Assembly (NCBI GenBank): GCA_024635495.1
Contig: JAGXIT010000005.1
Span: 124,001-188,000 of the forward strand
Source of the DNA: Candidatus Saccharimonadota bacterium
GTDB lineage: Bacteria; Patescibacteriota; Saccharimonadia; Saccharimonadales; UBA4665
Direction: 5' to 3'
DNA length: 64,000 nt
Shown: positions 1 to 7,995 of the stretch, in pieces
Numbering within the stretch: the first letter of the stretch is position 1
How the letters are laid out: every line of letters begins with the position of its first letter
The notes under the pieces: generated by a model
The model's input: the letters and a program-made list of their open reading frames with translations, nothing else
Databases searched by the model: none
Told to the model about the DNA's origin: nothing
Made by a program: the position numbers and the translations under genes

Positions 1-1
1 C

Positions 2-328
2 GTACTCTGTACAGATTTGATTGGTCTTGATCTTCAGCTATTTACGAGGAAACCTGGCTTACGTGGCTTACCAAAGATTAGACCAACTGAAGCAAGGGTG
101 CAGGATGAGCTTGTCCGAAAAAAATTCGACAAGATATGTAACGACCGGGTGCAATCCCGTATGCCGTTTGTATGGGTAAACGACAGGATAACTCGATCAG
201 TGCATGATAGTATCGAGACAATATTTGAATATGTACCGCACCTTACTATCCAAACGAATCCAAGAGTAGGGATGACGCGAGAACATCTCGAGAGAATAGA
301 AGATTTTGCGCAAGAAAATACTTCATAA
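2..328 (+). CDS. Hypothetical protein, 5' end outside window or TTG start
   Basis: The frame is open from the first bases of the window to a TAA stop. An in-frame TTG at 17 could start a 103-residue protein, but nothing rules out a start upstream of the window, so it is given as partial. The product is basic and soluble with no membrane segment or motif I recognise. The next gene has its own promoter, so this one ends a separate transcript. Function unknown. Confidence 0.4.
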   Translation, partial: VLCTDLIGLDLQLFTRKPGLRGLPKIRPTEARVQDELVRKKFDKICNDRVQSRMPFVWVNDRITRSVHDSIETIFEYVPHLTIQTNPRVGMTREHLERIEDFAQENTS

Positions 329-360
329 ATTAACTCTTTACTTCTGTTAATCACATCATA

Positions 361-396
361 AATACTAGTATATATACTAGATTTTATACTAGTATT
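361..396. promoter_or_regulatory. Cluster of ATACTAG palindromes, candidate operator
   Basis: Three ATACTAG units lie here, two of them inside the perfect palindrome ATACTAGTAT (362-371 and 386-395) and the middle one at 374-380. The array ends just upstream of the -10 element of the small AbrB-like gene, covering the position of a -35 box. Such placement suits a repressor site; autoregulation by the AbrB-like protein is an inference. A related pair of units occurs at 43691-43714. Confidence 0.45.
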
Positions 397-403
397 TCTA
401 GCG

Positions 404-412
404 TGCTACAAT
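404..412 (+). promoter_or_regulatory. Extended -10 promoter, leaderless
   Basis: TGC followed by TACAAT (407-412), then six bases, then the ATG at 419. A transcript starting about 7 nt after the -10 would begin at or next to the start codon. No good -35 is visible; that position is occupied by the palindrome cluster. Confidence 0.55.
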
Positions 413-418
413 GAGAGT

Positions 419-592
419 ATGGGTAGAAGAAAAGTAGGACAAGAAAGCATCCGCAGCGTCCAGAAAACGCACGGCACATACACCATCAGCATCCCAATCG
501 AGACGATGCGTGAGCTCGGCTGGCAAGAACGCCAGCGAGTCGTCGTCACGAAGTCTGGCACGAAGCTCGTTATCAGCGACTTCAAGGGTTAG
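419..592 (+). CDS. Small AbrB/SpoVT-type DNA-binding protein
   Basis: A 57-residue protein. The middle (residues about 20-35, with TYTISIPIETMRELGW) and the VVVTKSG segment near residue 45 match the swapped-hairpin AbrB fold, in which a short strand, a helix and two further strands form the DNA-binding dimer, as in antitoxins and AbrB-like regulators. The start is set by the promoter spacing (leaderless ATG at 419). No toxin gene follows; the glycosylase gene begins 15 bases after the stop and may share its transcript. The palindromic array just upstream is the obvious candidate binding site. Fold assignment is fairly good; regulatory role is inferred. Confidence 0.6.
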   Translation: MGRRKVGQESIRSVQKTHGTYTISIPIETMRELGWQERQRVVVTKSGTKLVISDFKG

Positions 593-607
593 TTTGCGAG
601 AGATTGT

Positions 608-1228
608 ATGAGTTTGCAGAGCGAAGGCGCGGCCTATCTCGCGGCACATGATGCCGTGCTCGCACCACTGGTGCAGCAATTCGGCACGCCCACGCCAGCA
701 GCACATGGCAATTATTATCAAGAGCTCGTCGAGAGCATCATTAGCCAGCAGCTGAGCGTGAAGGCTGGTGCGGCCATCACCCGCCGTTTTGTTGAACTAT
801 TTGGCAGCGAGTTCCCCTCACCTGCCCAAATCCTCGAGAAAGACGTCGAGACATTGCGCACCGCTGGTCTCAGCCGCGGCAAGGCGTCGTATATTCGTGA
901 TCTAGCACAGCACGTGCAGGATGGCAGTGTGAAATTCGACCACCTCGATAGCCTGTCGAATGATGAAATCATCGCTGAGCTCACTGCCGTCAAAGGCATT
1001 GGTGAGTGGACGGTGCACATGTTCCTCATGTTCTGCATGGGTCGGGCGGATGTGCTGGCCTGGGGTGATTTGGGTGTGCGCAATGGCATCAAGGCACTCT
1101 ACCGGCTCAAAGACATGCCAGACCGAGCGACAGTCGAAAAGATTGCAGCCAAAAACCACTGGCATCCGTACGAATCGTATGCCTGCTGGTACATCTGGAA
1201 ATCCCTCGACAACGAACCAAACTCATAA
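608..1228 (+). CDS. alkA: DNA-3-methyladenine glycosylase II (HhH-GPD)
   Basis: Base-excision repair enzyme that removes alkylated purines. The 206 residues contain the HhH-GPD layout: a helical start with SIISQQLS at 43-50, the helix-hairpin-helix VKGIGEWT at 128-135, and the catalytic aspartate D154 in GDLGVRNG. It lacks the N-terminal TATA-like domain of E. coli AlkA, so it resembles the short archaeal/Gram-positive type. No Fe-S cysteine cluster is present, arguing against endonuclease III or MutY. It follows the AbrB-like gene by 15 bases. Its 3' end (1156-1220) is repeated at 3001-3065 and in part near 3753-3782, flanking inserted genes. Confidence 0.85.
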   Translation: MSLQSEGAAYLAAHDAVLAPLVQQFGTPTPAAHGNYYQELVESIISQQLSVKAGAAITRRFVELFGSEFPSPAQILEKDVETLRTAGLSRGKASYIRDLAQHVQDGSVKFDHLDSLSNDEIIAELTAVKGIGEWTVHMFLMFCMGRADVLAWGDLGVRNGIKALYRLKDMPDRATVEKIAAKNHWHPYESYACWYIWKSLDNEPNS

Positions 1229-1277
1229 ATAATCCCGATATTATCCAGATCTACCCCTACGACTAATCGCAATTGGG

Positions 1278-1306
1278 TTGACGAAATAAGTTATTGGGTG
1301 TACGGT
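1278..1306 (+). promoter_or_regulatory. Candidate promoter of ATPase leader
   Basis: TTGACG at 1278-1283, a 17-base spacer, then TACGGT. The -35 is good and the -10 poor. It would give a leader of about 130 nt carrying a five-codon ORF and a hairpin before the ATPase gene. An alternative start signal (TTGGAC, 18 bases, TATTAT at 1423-1428) lies nearer the gene. Confidence 0.35.
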
Positions 1307-1365
1307 TTTAATGTAATTTAATCCCAGTTCTTGCGTATGGCACGTCGGAACAGAAGGAGCCCACC

Positions 1366-1383
1366 ATGAGTAATTCAACCTAG
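1366..1383 (+). CDS. Five-residue leader ORF (MSNST)
   Basis: ATG-AGT-AAT-TCA-ACC-TAG preceded by a strong Shine-Dalgarno AGAAGGAG (1352-1359) at a 6-nt distance. This is one of the best ribosome-binding sites in this stretch although the ORF is tiny, and it is followed within 10 bases by a terminator hairpin. That arrangement resembles attenuation leaders. It is not a proven gene. Confidence 0.35.
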   Translation: MSNST

Positions 1384-1390
1384 TCTTCTT

Positions 1391-1412
1391 TCGTCCTTTT
1401 GGACGATTTTTT
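1391..1412 (+). terminator. Rho-independent terminator or attenuator
   Basis: TCGTCC-TTTT-GGACGA forms a six-pair stem with a four-base loop, followed at once by six T residues. It sits between the mini-ORF and the ATPase gene, so it either ends the upstream transcript or attenuates the ATPase gene. Confidence 0.65.
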
Positions 1413-1443
1413 GTATTAATATTATTATTTTATGGAGACTTTT

Positions 1444-2892
1444 ATGAAAGATAACACACCTAACGCCGGCAAGCTCATCGAATCACTTAGGAGCACCGGC
1501 TATAGCAACTACTCGGCTATAGCCGATCTCGTTGATAACTCGTTGGATGCCCACGCAACGAACGTAAAAATCAAAATCGGTAACTCTACAAATAACGATT
1601 ATCTACTGACTATCAGTGATGACGGCGACGGCATGAATGAGGCCACCTTAGATCAGGCCTTACGTCTAGGTTCCGACATACCCAAAGACAACAATAGTGA
1701 TCTGGGTAAATTTGGAATGGGACTAATTACAGCTAGTATTTCTATCGGGCGCAAGCTAGTAGTCGTCACTAAACAGCACGGTCAATATCTAACGGCTATT
1801 CATGATGTAGACGAAATCATTGATAAAAAGGAATTCATAAAAGAGCTTCGCAGGTCTACAGAACAAGAAATGAATACATTCGCACTATACACCGGTGGCG
1901 CCATGCATGGTACGTTAGTATTAATCAGCAAGATCGATCATCTACAAAGCAAAAACCTGACACAGTTCACTGGTAAGTTAATGAATGACCTCGGCGAAAT
2001 CTTTAGGGAATACATAAACGCAAGCAAACACCTGTACGTAAATGATAAAGATGTCCTGGCCCGCGACCCTTTAATGCTAAATGATGTCGAAACTGACGTC
2101 ATGCTGGATGAAACGTTCGAGCTTGATATCGATGGAGATGGAGAGCCTGATGACATACGTCTGCGCATTGTCGCCTTACCAAGACTGTCCGAAACAGAAA
2201 GTGAGTCTATAAAGATCAACCAGTTTAACCAAGGCTTCTACATCATGCGCAATAACCGGCAGATCGCCCGCGCCGAAACTCTAGGAATATTTACAAAGCA
2301 CAACTACTCTAACCGGTTTAGGGCAGAGCTGTTCTTTTCTGGATCACTAGATGGAGCGCTCAGCGTGAACTTTACCAAAAATGGTATAGAGCTAAACGAT
2401 ACAGTTACTGGCTGGCTGAAACAAATGACCATGCCACAAATAACTACCATCAAGAACCAAGCCGTGAAAGCAGGAGCACGCAAAGCGAATGAAGGTAAAA
2501 CCCATAGAGGCGCTGAACGTATCGTTGAGACGAAAGGAAATGTACTACCTGATTTCAAGCCAGAAACTGTTGATGAGTCAGTCGATACAAGTTGGCGTGA
2601 GAACCATAAGAATGGCGTTGAGTTTAAGACTTCCGAGAATGGTCGCCTCGGTTCTTTGTTTGAGCACGAGTCTTACGGTCGCAAAATAACCGTCACGTAC
2701 AACATAGAGCACCCCTTTTACCAGGTATTCTTTGGAAATACTGAGAACAGCGATCTGATTGATGCTGTCGACTGCCTGGTGTATTCGATTGCTGTTGGTT
2801 TAACTAAGATAACCATAGGTCAAGACGAACAAAAACTAGCTGACATGTTCAGTGAAACTATGTCCTCTACACTACGAACTCTTTTGAACTAA
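1444..2892 (+). CDS. GHKL-type ATPase, Hsp90/MutL/MORC-like fold
   Basis: The N-terminal ATP-binding fold is clear: N box with D31-N32 in AIADLVDNSLDA (25-36), G1 box DDGDGM (59-64) and G2 box GKFGMG (88-93). The remaining 380 residues match no family I can name. An in-frame ATG at 1432 exists, but GGAG at 1434-1437 sits 6 nt before the ATG at 1444, so the latter is preferred (482 residues). The protein is soluble, with no kinase phosphoacceptor domain, so it is not an ordinary histidine kinase. It is enclosed by two copies of the alkA 3' end, so it is probably acquired. Such stand-alone ATPases often occur in defence islands, but no partner nuclease is next to it, so a defence role is only a possibility. 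Confidence 0.7.
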   Translation: MKDNTPNAGKLIESLRSTGYSNYSAIADLVDNSLDAHATNVKIKIGNSTNNDYLLTISDDGDGMNEATLDQALRLGSDIPKDNNSDLGKFGMGLITASISIGRKLVVVTKQHGQYLTAIHDVDEIIDKKEFIKELRRSTEQEMNTFALYTGGAMHGTLVLISKIDHLQSKNLTQFTGKLMNDLGEIFREYINASKHLYVNDKDVLARDPLMLNDVETDVMLDETFELDIDGDGEPDDIRLRIVALPRLSETESESIKINQFNQGFYIMRNNRQIARAETLGIFTKHNYSNRFRAELFFSGSLDGALSVNFTKNGIELNDTVTGWLKQMTMPQITTIKNQAVKAGARKANEGKTHRGAERIVETKGNVLPDFKPETVDESVDTSWRENHKNGVEFKTSENGRLGSLFEHESYGRKITVTYNIEHPFYQVFFGNTENSDLIDAVDCLVYSIAVGLTKITIGQDEQKLADMFSETMSSTLRTLLN

Positions 2893-3000
2893 AGCCAACT
2901 CGCTTAACTATGACAACCGTTACGAAGCCATAGTTAAGTGCATAGGCCATATAAACTTAAATTAAATCAACAAGCTAATCAATGCACAGAGTCTAGTGGG

Positions 3001-3079
3001 CCACTGGCACCCGTATGAATCATATGCCTGTTGGTATATTTGGAAATCCCTCGACAACGAACCAAAAATAACCGGTTAG
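3001..3079 (+). pseudogene. Displaced alkA 3' end, copy 2
   Basis: Bases 3001-3065 match 1156-1220 of alkA at 59 of 65 positions. All six differences are synonymous, so this piece evolved as coding DNA before being cut from its gene. The reading frame continues (3002-3079) to its own stop with the ending EPKITG instead of EPNS. No start or upstream gene body is present. Confidence 0.85.
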
Positions 3080-3687
3080 GCCCGAGCTCTTTTTTGCCGC
3101 TTTGAAGTATGTTTTATGCTACGTCGACTGATGATAATTGCCGTCATAGCGCCATCGAATACCGTTACATACAACGGGTAAATGAGAACGACAAAGCCTG
3201 CCTCCCCCACGGTAGCAACAGCTAGTGCGCCGGCAATAACCGACATAATCCAAGTGCTCAGCGTCTCTGTTTTTGGAGCTATCCATATCTTTGTAAGCGT
3301 GAGCCAGTATGCTGCTATGTCTACAGTCATAACAATGAGGATTGCAGCCAACGGGCTATCAGTCAGTTGCCATACCGCGATTCCTAGTCCCGCGATAAGT
3401 ATCGCTGCATAGTCACGAACAGTAAATTTGCCATAGCCGTATCGTAACGAAAGAACTGCAATAATGAGCAGGCTAATCGCTTCTCCGATCGTGAGTCCCA
3501 GCGACCAGGTAGCTCCGGCATCCCACTGAGCCCCTAAGAATACGAGACTGAGTACCGCCCAAATCCACCATGTAGCACGCTCTGGCTTTGTTTTACCGCG
3601 TAAAATATCTCGTACGTACGGGAACATACTAAAGAAACTGAGCAATCCAGCAGTAACCCCAAGTATGGCAAGTGTTTGTTCGTTCAT
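3076..3687 (-). CDS. Multi-pass membrane protein, PQ-loop-like
   Basis: A 203-residue protein with about seven predicted membrane segments. The first part (SMFPYVRDILRGKTKPE, about 20-36, then TWWIWAVLS) resembles PQ-loop/SemiSWEET transporters, where a proline-containing helix is followed by a short loop and a tryptophan-rich helix. The C terminus is strongly basic. It runs opposite to its neighbours and fills the gap between the second and third alkA tails; its stop codon overlaps the stop of tail 2. Substrate unknown; the family call is tentative. Confidence 0.5.
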   Translation of the reverse strand: MNEQTLAILGVTAGLLSFFSMFPYVRDILRGKTKPERATWWIWAVLSLVFLGAQWDAGATWSLGLTIGEAISLLIIAVLSLRYGYGKFTVRDYAAILIAGLGIAVWQLTDSPLAAILIVMTVDIAAYWLTLTKIWIAPKTETLSTWIMSVIAGALAVATVGEAGFVVLIYPLYVTVFDGAMTAIIISRRSIKHTSKRQKRARA

Positions 3688-3740
3688 CTGTCGGTGATTG
3701 TACTGGAAATCACTGCAACGAAGAAGAGCTTACTTTTCTC

Positions 3741-3796
3741 AGGCCGTCTAGGACATCTGGAAATCGCTCGACAACGAACCAATCCTTCAATCATAA
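3741..3796 (+). pseudogene. Displaced alkA 3' end, copy 3
   Basis: Bases 3753-3782 match alkA 1191-1220 at 29 of 30 positions, the one change being synonymous (TCC to TCG). Similarity fades upstream to about 3741. The frame runs to a TAA at 3794-3796 with the ending EPILQS, a third distinct C terminus. Confidence 0.75.
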
Positions 3797-3849
3797 AATA
3801 GTCTGTTCTATGCTAAGCTTTGATATATAAAACTATAAGTACAATAGTA

Positions 3850-3878
3850 TTGAAAATTTAAACAGTTTATGCTATAAT
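3850..3878 (+). promoter_or_regulatory. Sigma70-type promoter, leaderless
   Basis: TTGAAA (3850-3855), 17-base spacer, TATAAT (3873-3878). The ATG at 3886 is 7 bases after the -10, so transcription should start on the start codon. Confidence 0.8.
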
Positions 3879-3885
3879 CCTATTC

Positions 3886-4902
3886 ATGGAACGCTCTACT
3901 TTCACCCCAGTAGAACAAGACCCTCAAGAATTAAACTCTCTCGAGGATTCTTTTGAGTATAAATTGCTTTCCGGTCATAACCGTACTGATGGCAGTTTTA
4001 AGTCAACAGAAGAACTGAAGACAGAATATGTGCGGTTAACAGACGGCCTCGTCCATCAGATGACCCATGGTGTCGAAGTCGTGAATCATGATACGGGAGA
4101 GAAGGAACTACGTCGCCCAGATTATGTAGTCTGGCTCGATAAATCAGCCCGCCCACTTTCGTGGCTAACGCGCGATCTCTGGCCTACCCTTGCAGTAGAG
4201 CCAGATGGCACCGTGCCAAAGATGCCTGAGTCTCGTTTTGTGAACATAGACCGAGAACAATGGCTGTCCACAATAGACCCCCTCGACGAAGGAACAACTG
4301 ATGTTGGCCGCGTACACACCTCAATTATCCGTAGTCTTCGCTCAATCTTCTTGAAGCCTCAAAACAATATGCCAGAATCACTTGAGGATCCACGAATTGA
4401 CCGTATGAGTAGTGTGTTTGACGATAAGACCGTGCTAATTGTCGACGAAGTACGAGCTACTGGACGCACCCTAGAAATTGCTAAGAACTTCTTTGAACGT
4501 GCCTTTCCCCAGGCAAATATTGCCGCAACTCACTGGATGGGTGGTATTGCGATAAAGGGCGAAGCAACTGGTAATGCCGACCTCCCTGTTTGGTACCGTT
4601 CCGATACCATGCTTGGCCGCGGCGTTAGTGACCGTGACTATGCATTATCGAAAAGCTCAAAGAATCGGACACAGAGACTTGGGGCGTGGTTTTTGAGTAC
4701 ACCGCTACGACAACACGACTCCTCGAGCACCCAACTGCGCCAAGAGTTACACCAGCTTGCTGATGATGTTCGCGAACACAAAGTACTCGTAGTACCGGCG
4801 AAAGAACGTGATACCGATGACGCAATTGAACGAGCCCAGCGCATGAATGATATGACCATTGACCAGTACCGCACAGCGCGTGGCACCCAAACTCATAACT
4901 AA
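3886..4902 (+). CDS. Phosphoribosyltransferase-domain protein
   Basis: A 338-residue soluble protein. Residues 183-196 (VLIVDEVRATGRTL) form the PRPP-binding loop typical of type I phosphoribosyltransferases, with the paired acidic residues D186-E187. The first 180 residues carry WLDKSARPLSW (83-93) and no domain I recognise; the C terminus (about 280-338) is helical and charged. The start is fixed by the promoter, which leaves no room for a leader. The gene converges on aspS with a 12-base gap. It could be a salvage enzyme or a regulator reusing the PRTase fold; substrate cannot be told. Confidence 0.6.
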   Translation: MERSTFTPVEQDPQELNSLEDSFEYKLLSGHNRTDGSFKSTEELKTEYVRLTDGLVHQMTHGVEVVNHDTGEKELRRPDYVVWLDKSARPLSWLTRDLWPTLAVEPDGTVPKMPESRFVNIDREQWLSTIDPLDEGTTDVGRVHTSIIRSLRSIFLKPQNNMPESLEDPRIDRMSSVFDDKTVLIVDEVRATGRTLEIAKNFFERAFPQANIAATHWMGGIAIKGEATGNADLPVWYRSDTMLGRGVSDRDYALSKSSKNRTQRLGAWFLSTPLRQHDSSSTQLRQELHQLADDVREHKVLVVPAKERDTDDAIERAQRMNDMTIDQYRTARGTQTHN

Positions 4903-4914
4903 GCTAATTCAAAA

Positions 4915-6675
4915 TTAATCTTCTTTGACTTCGATGGAGAGGTCTTTGAGCTGCGCCGCGTCGATGTGCGCCGGTGAGCTCATCATGAGGTCGACGCCAC
5001 TACCGTTCTTCGGGAAGGCAACGATTTCGCGGATGTTGTCTTCGCCCATAAGCACCATGAATAGTCGATCGACACCGAAGGCACAGCCAGCGTGTGGTGG
5101 TGCGCCAAACTTAAAGGCACTGAGCATGGCGCCAAACTTCTCTTCCACATAGGCTTCATCATAGCCAAGCACGCCGAACACTTTGTAGAGGACTTCTGGA
5201 TTGTGGTTTCGCACGCCACCGCTACAAATCTCGTAGCCGTTGGCAACCATGTCGTATTGGTCGGCCAGGATTTCGAGCTTGTCTTCGCTACTCTCGAGTG
5301 CCTCGACGCCACCCTTCGGCATACTGAATGGATTGTGGCCGAAATCAATTTTGCCGGTTTTTTCATCGAGTTCGTAGAATGGGAAGTCTACAACCCAGGC
5401 GAGTGCCACAACATTTGGGTCTTTGAGTTCGAAGTGGTCGGCGAAGCTGACGCGCAGTCGGCCGAGCACTTTATTCACTGTCGTGCGTACATCTGCACCG
5501 AAGAATACGGCGTCGCCATCTGTCGCACCGGTTTGCTCCTGCACAGCTTGTAGCTCTGTTTCGGACATAAACTTAGCAATTGGCGATTGTACACCGCCCT
5601 CTTTGTATGTGAGGTACGCAAGACCACCAGCGCCTTCGGATTTAGCGATTTCGGTGAAATTATCTATCTGTGAGCGGCTGAGCGAAGCACCATCTTTGAC
5701 GCAAATAGCCTTGACGGCACCGCCAGCTGCAATCGCGTTTTTGAAGACGCCGAACTCTGACTCGGCAAATACATCAGATAGCTCGACGAGCTCCATGCCG
5801 TAGCGTAAGTCTGGCTTGTCGGAGCCGTAGCGTTCCATGGCGTCGGCGTACGTGATGCGTGGGACATCTTCGCTGAGCAGTGACTTACCGGCAAAATCTG
5901 TCACGAGCTGCTTCATGAGTGGATCCATGAGCTCACGGACTTCTTCGCCGTCTTCGACGAATGACATCTCGAGATCGAGCTGATAGAACTCGCCGTAGAG
6001 GCGATCGGCTCGAGGATCTTCGTCGCGGAAACAGGCTGCTAGCTGATAGTAGCGCGAGACGCCACCAACCATCAGGAGCTGTTTGAACTGCTGTGGTGCT
6101 TGCGGCAAAGCGTAAAACTGCCCAGGATGTAAGCGTGACGGGATGAGGAAATCTCGAGCCCCTTCTGGACTGCTATTAGCGAGAATCGGCGTCGCAACTT
6201 CAGTGAAATCACGCTCTTCAAGGAAACTTCGCATAACTTTGTAGTAGTCAGCCCGGCGCTGCAGCATGTGCTGCATCTTGGGGCGGCGCAAGTCGAGATA
6301 GCGATACTTGAGGCGAAGCTCTTCATTGGCTTGGGCTTCTGAGAATGGCTGGATTGGCAACGTATCGGCCTTATTGAGCACACGCAAGTTCTCGACCTTC
6401 AGCTCGATTGAGCCAGTTTCGAGATTCGGATTGCGCAAAGCCTCTTCACGTTCGACGATGACGCCAGTAGCTGCAATGACAAACTCATCGCGCAGGTCTT
6501 CGGCTATAGCGAAGGCGTCGGCTGTTTCCGGGTTGATGACGAGCTGCAAGAGACCGGCGTGGTCACGCAAGTCAACGAAAATTAATCCGCCGTGGTCACG
6601 TCGCGACTGCACCCAGCCCATGACGGTAGTCTGTTCGCCGATATGTGTTGTTGTTTCTGAGTTAAGTGTTCTCAT
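4915..6675 (-). CDS. aspS: Aspartate--tRNA ligase
   Basis: Class II synthetase that charges tRNA-Asp. The 586 residues show the bacterial plan: N-terminal OB-fold anticodon domain (MGWVQSRRDHGG near residue 19), catalytic domain with motif 2 (FRDEDPRADR, about 217), an inserted GAD domain (about 290-420) and motif 3 (GCAFGVDRLFMVL near 540). The length is normal for the bacterial type and distinct from the shorter archaeal form. Start ATG with AGGA 8 bases upstream. Whether it also charges tRNA-Asn cannot be read here. Confidence 0.95.
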   Translation of the reverse strand: MRTLNSETTTHIGEQTTVMGWVQSRRDHGGLIFVDLRDHAGLLQLVINPETADAFAIAEDLRDEFVIAATGVIVEREEALRNPNLETGSIELKVENLRVLNKADTLPIQPFSEAQANEELRLKYRYLDLRRPKMQHMLQRRADYYKVMRSFLEERDFTEVATPILANSSPEGARDFLIPSRLHPGQFYALPQAPQQFKQLLMVGGVSRYYQLAACFRDEDPRADRLYGEFYQLDLEMSFVEDGEEVRELMDPLMKQLVTDFAGKSLLSEDVPRITYADAMERYGSDKPDLRYGMELVELSDVFAESEFGVFKNAIAAGGAVKAICVKDGASLSRSQIDNFTEIAKSEGAGGLAYLTYKEGGVQSPIAKFMSETELQAVQEQTGATDGDAVFFGADVRTTVNKVLGRLRVSFADHFELKDPNVVALAWVVDFPFYELDEKTGKIDFGHNPFSMPKGGVEALESSEDKLEILADQYDMVANGYEICSGGVRNHNPEVLYKVFGVLGYDEAYVEEKFGAMLSAFKFGAPPHAGCAFGVDRLFMVLMGEDNIREIVAFPKNGSGVDLMMSSPAHIDAAQLKDLSIEVKED

Positions 6676-6728
6676 ATGTGTTCCTGGTTAAGTGATTTGG
6701 TGGCTACAAAAGTGGATTGAGTACGCAA

Positions 6729-6750
6729 CAAAAACGCCAGCTTAGCTGCC
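6729..6750 (-). terminator. Weak terminator after the CNNM-like gene
   Basis: On the minus strand a short imperfect hairpin (inner stem CAGC/GCTG, loop TAA) is followed by GTTTTTG. It lies between the end of the CNNM-like gene and the start of aspS. The stem is short, so this is tentative. Confidence 0.35.
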
Positions 6751-6794
6751 AATCCACGCATTACTATTGACCAAAATCACGTCTTTCATCGGTG

Positions 6795-7865
6795 TTATTG
6801 TACCACTTCTGCGGTTGCATCTGTAGGCTCTTCGGCTGGGGCATGTTGTTTGGCGTGTTTTTGGTGGTCTTTCTTCGCGGCAGCACTAGCGACAGCTCGA
6901 AGGTCATCATACTGATCGAATTCGTCGATAATAAGCTTGCCAATTACCCGCTCAAGCACATCTTCAATCGTGATTATACCGACGTACTCTTCAAAGCCAT
7001 TCACAACGACAAACAGATGTTGCTTGGTCTTGATAAAGGCCTGGAGTGTTTGGTAGAGGGTGAAGTCTTCGTGAACATACATCAGTTTGCTGCGCATGAC
7101 ATCACTCACCTTACCTGTTTGCTTGGAGGCGACAAGATCGTGCAGATACAAAATGCCGACGAGGTTATCTTTGCGCCGCTCGTAGACGGGGAATCGACTG
7201 TGTCCGCTATCGTGCAGCTCACCCATCAGAACCGGGCCGATTGATTCTTCGGCTGAGATTGCTTTGACGACTCGCTTCGGCACAAGCGCATCATTGACGG
7301 TCAAATCACCAAAGTTGAGTGCATGGGTTAGGAGGTCTATCTCGCCGGCTGGAATACGGTTGTCCGACTGTGATTTCTGCTGATTAAGTAGCTCGGCGAG
7401 ATCCGACTTCTCGTAGAGGCCGCTGTGCAAACGGAGTGGAAAGAAGTGTCGAACAAAACGAACGATACGATCGAATAATGGGTGTAACCGCTCGAGTAAC
7501 CACGCGAGGGCTGGCGAAATCTTCTTCGTCAACCAAAGCGAAACCTTGTTTGAGCCACCACCTGCTTCGACGAAAAATGCGCCAAGGAGCGCGATAGCGA
7601 GCAGCGTTGGTAATGCAAGCCAAGCACCAATGGCACTCTCTAGTAATACAAATGAAATGTACGCAGAAATGATAATGATAGTGCCGAGCACTAGCCTTAC
7701 GGACAGTCCGTACGAAGCCGAGCGGTACAGGAGTGCAGCGATTTCATCGCCCCCGCGGGCTCGTCGTTTTAGCTCCCGAAGTTTGACGTGACTCAGAGTA
7801 CGATAGAGCGCAATACTCAGCACAGCTACTATCGCAAAAAAGAGTCCAAAAATAAATGTCATCAT
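6795..7865 (-). CDS. CNNM/CorC-like membrane protein with CBS pair
   Basis: 356 residues from the ATG at 7865. Two or three membrane helices lie in the first 100 residues (TFIFGLFFAIVAVLSIAL at the start), followed by a cytosolic region with a pair of CBS motifs (about 195-320: VPKRVVKAISAEESI, DSGHSRFPVYE, GIITIEDVLERVIG). This is the arrangement of the HlyC/CorC and CNNM families linked to Mg2+ or Co2+ handling. The open frame extends further upstream, but the ATG-ATG pair at 7862-7865, ten bases after a TATAAT on the same strand, marks the start. The usual C-terminal transporter-associated domain is absent; the end is a charged low-complexity tail. Divergent from the DsbA-like gene. Confidence 0.75.
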   Translation of the reverse strand: MMTFIFGLFFAIVAVLSIALYRTLSHVKLRELKRRARGGDEIAALLYRSASYGLSVRLVLGTIIIISAYISFVLLESAIGAWLALPTLLAIALLGAFFVEAGGGSNKVSLWLTKKISPALAWLLERLHPLFDRIVRFVRHFFPLRLHSGLYEKSDLAELLNQQKSQSDNRIPAGEIDLLTHALNFGDLTVNDALVPKRVVKAISAEESIGPVLMGELHDSGHSRFPVYERRKDNLVGILYLHDLVASKQTGKVSDVMRSKLMYVHEDFTLYQTLQAFIKTKQHLFVVVNGFEEYVGIITIEDVLERVIGKLIIDEFDQYDDLRAVASAAAKKDHQKHAKQHAPAEEPTDATAEVVQ

Positions 7866-7995
7866 ACTGAGTTTGATTATATCGCAAATACATCCTTGGC
7901 GCACTCGTAAAGTTTGCGGTGACACATATCGCTTACGTATACGCGTGTAATCTGATGTGATATCATAGACTACAGATTTTAAGGGAGATATATAG

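Noticed and set aside
5092-5553. Long plus-strand ORFs inside aspS
   Set aside because: They are shadows of the aspS reading frame; no start signals and no recognisable domain.
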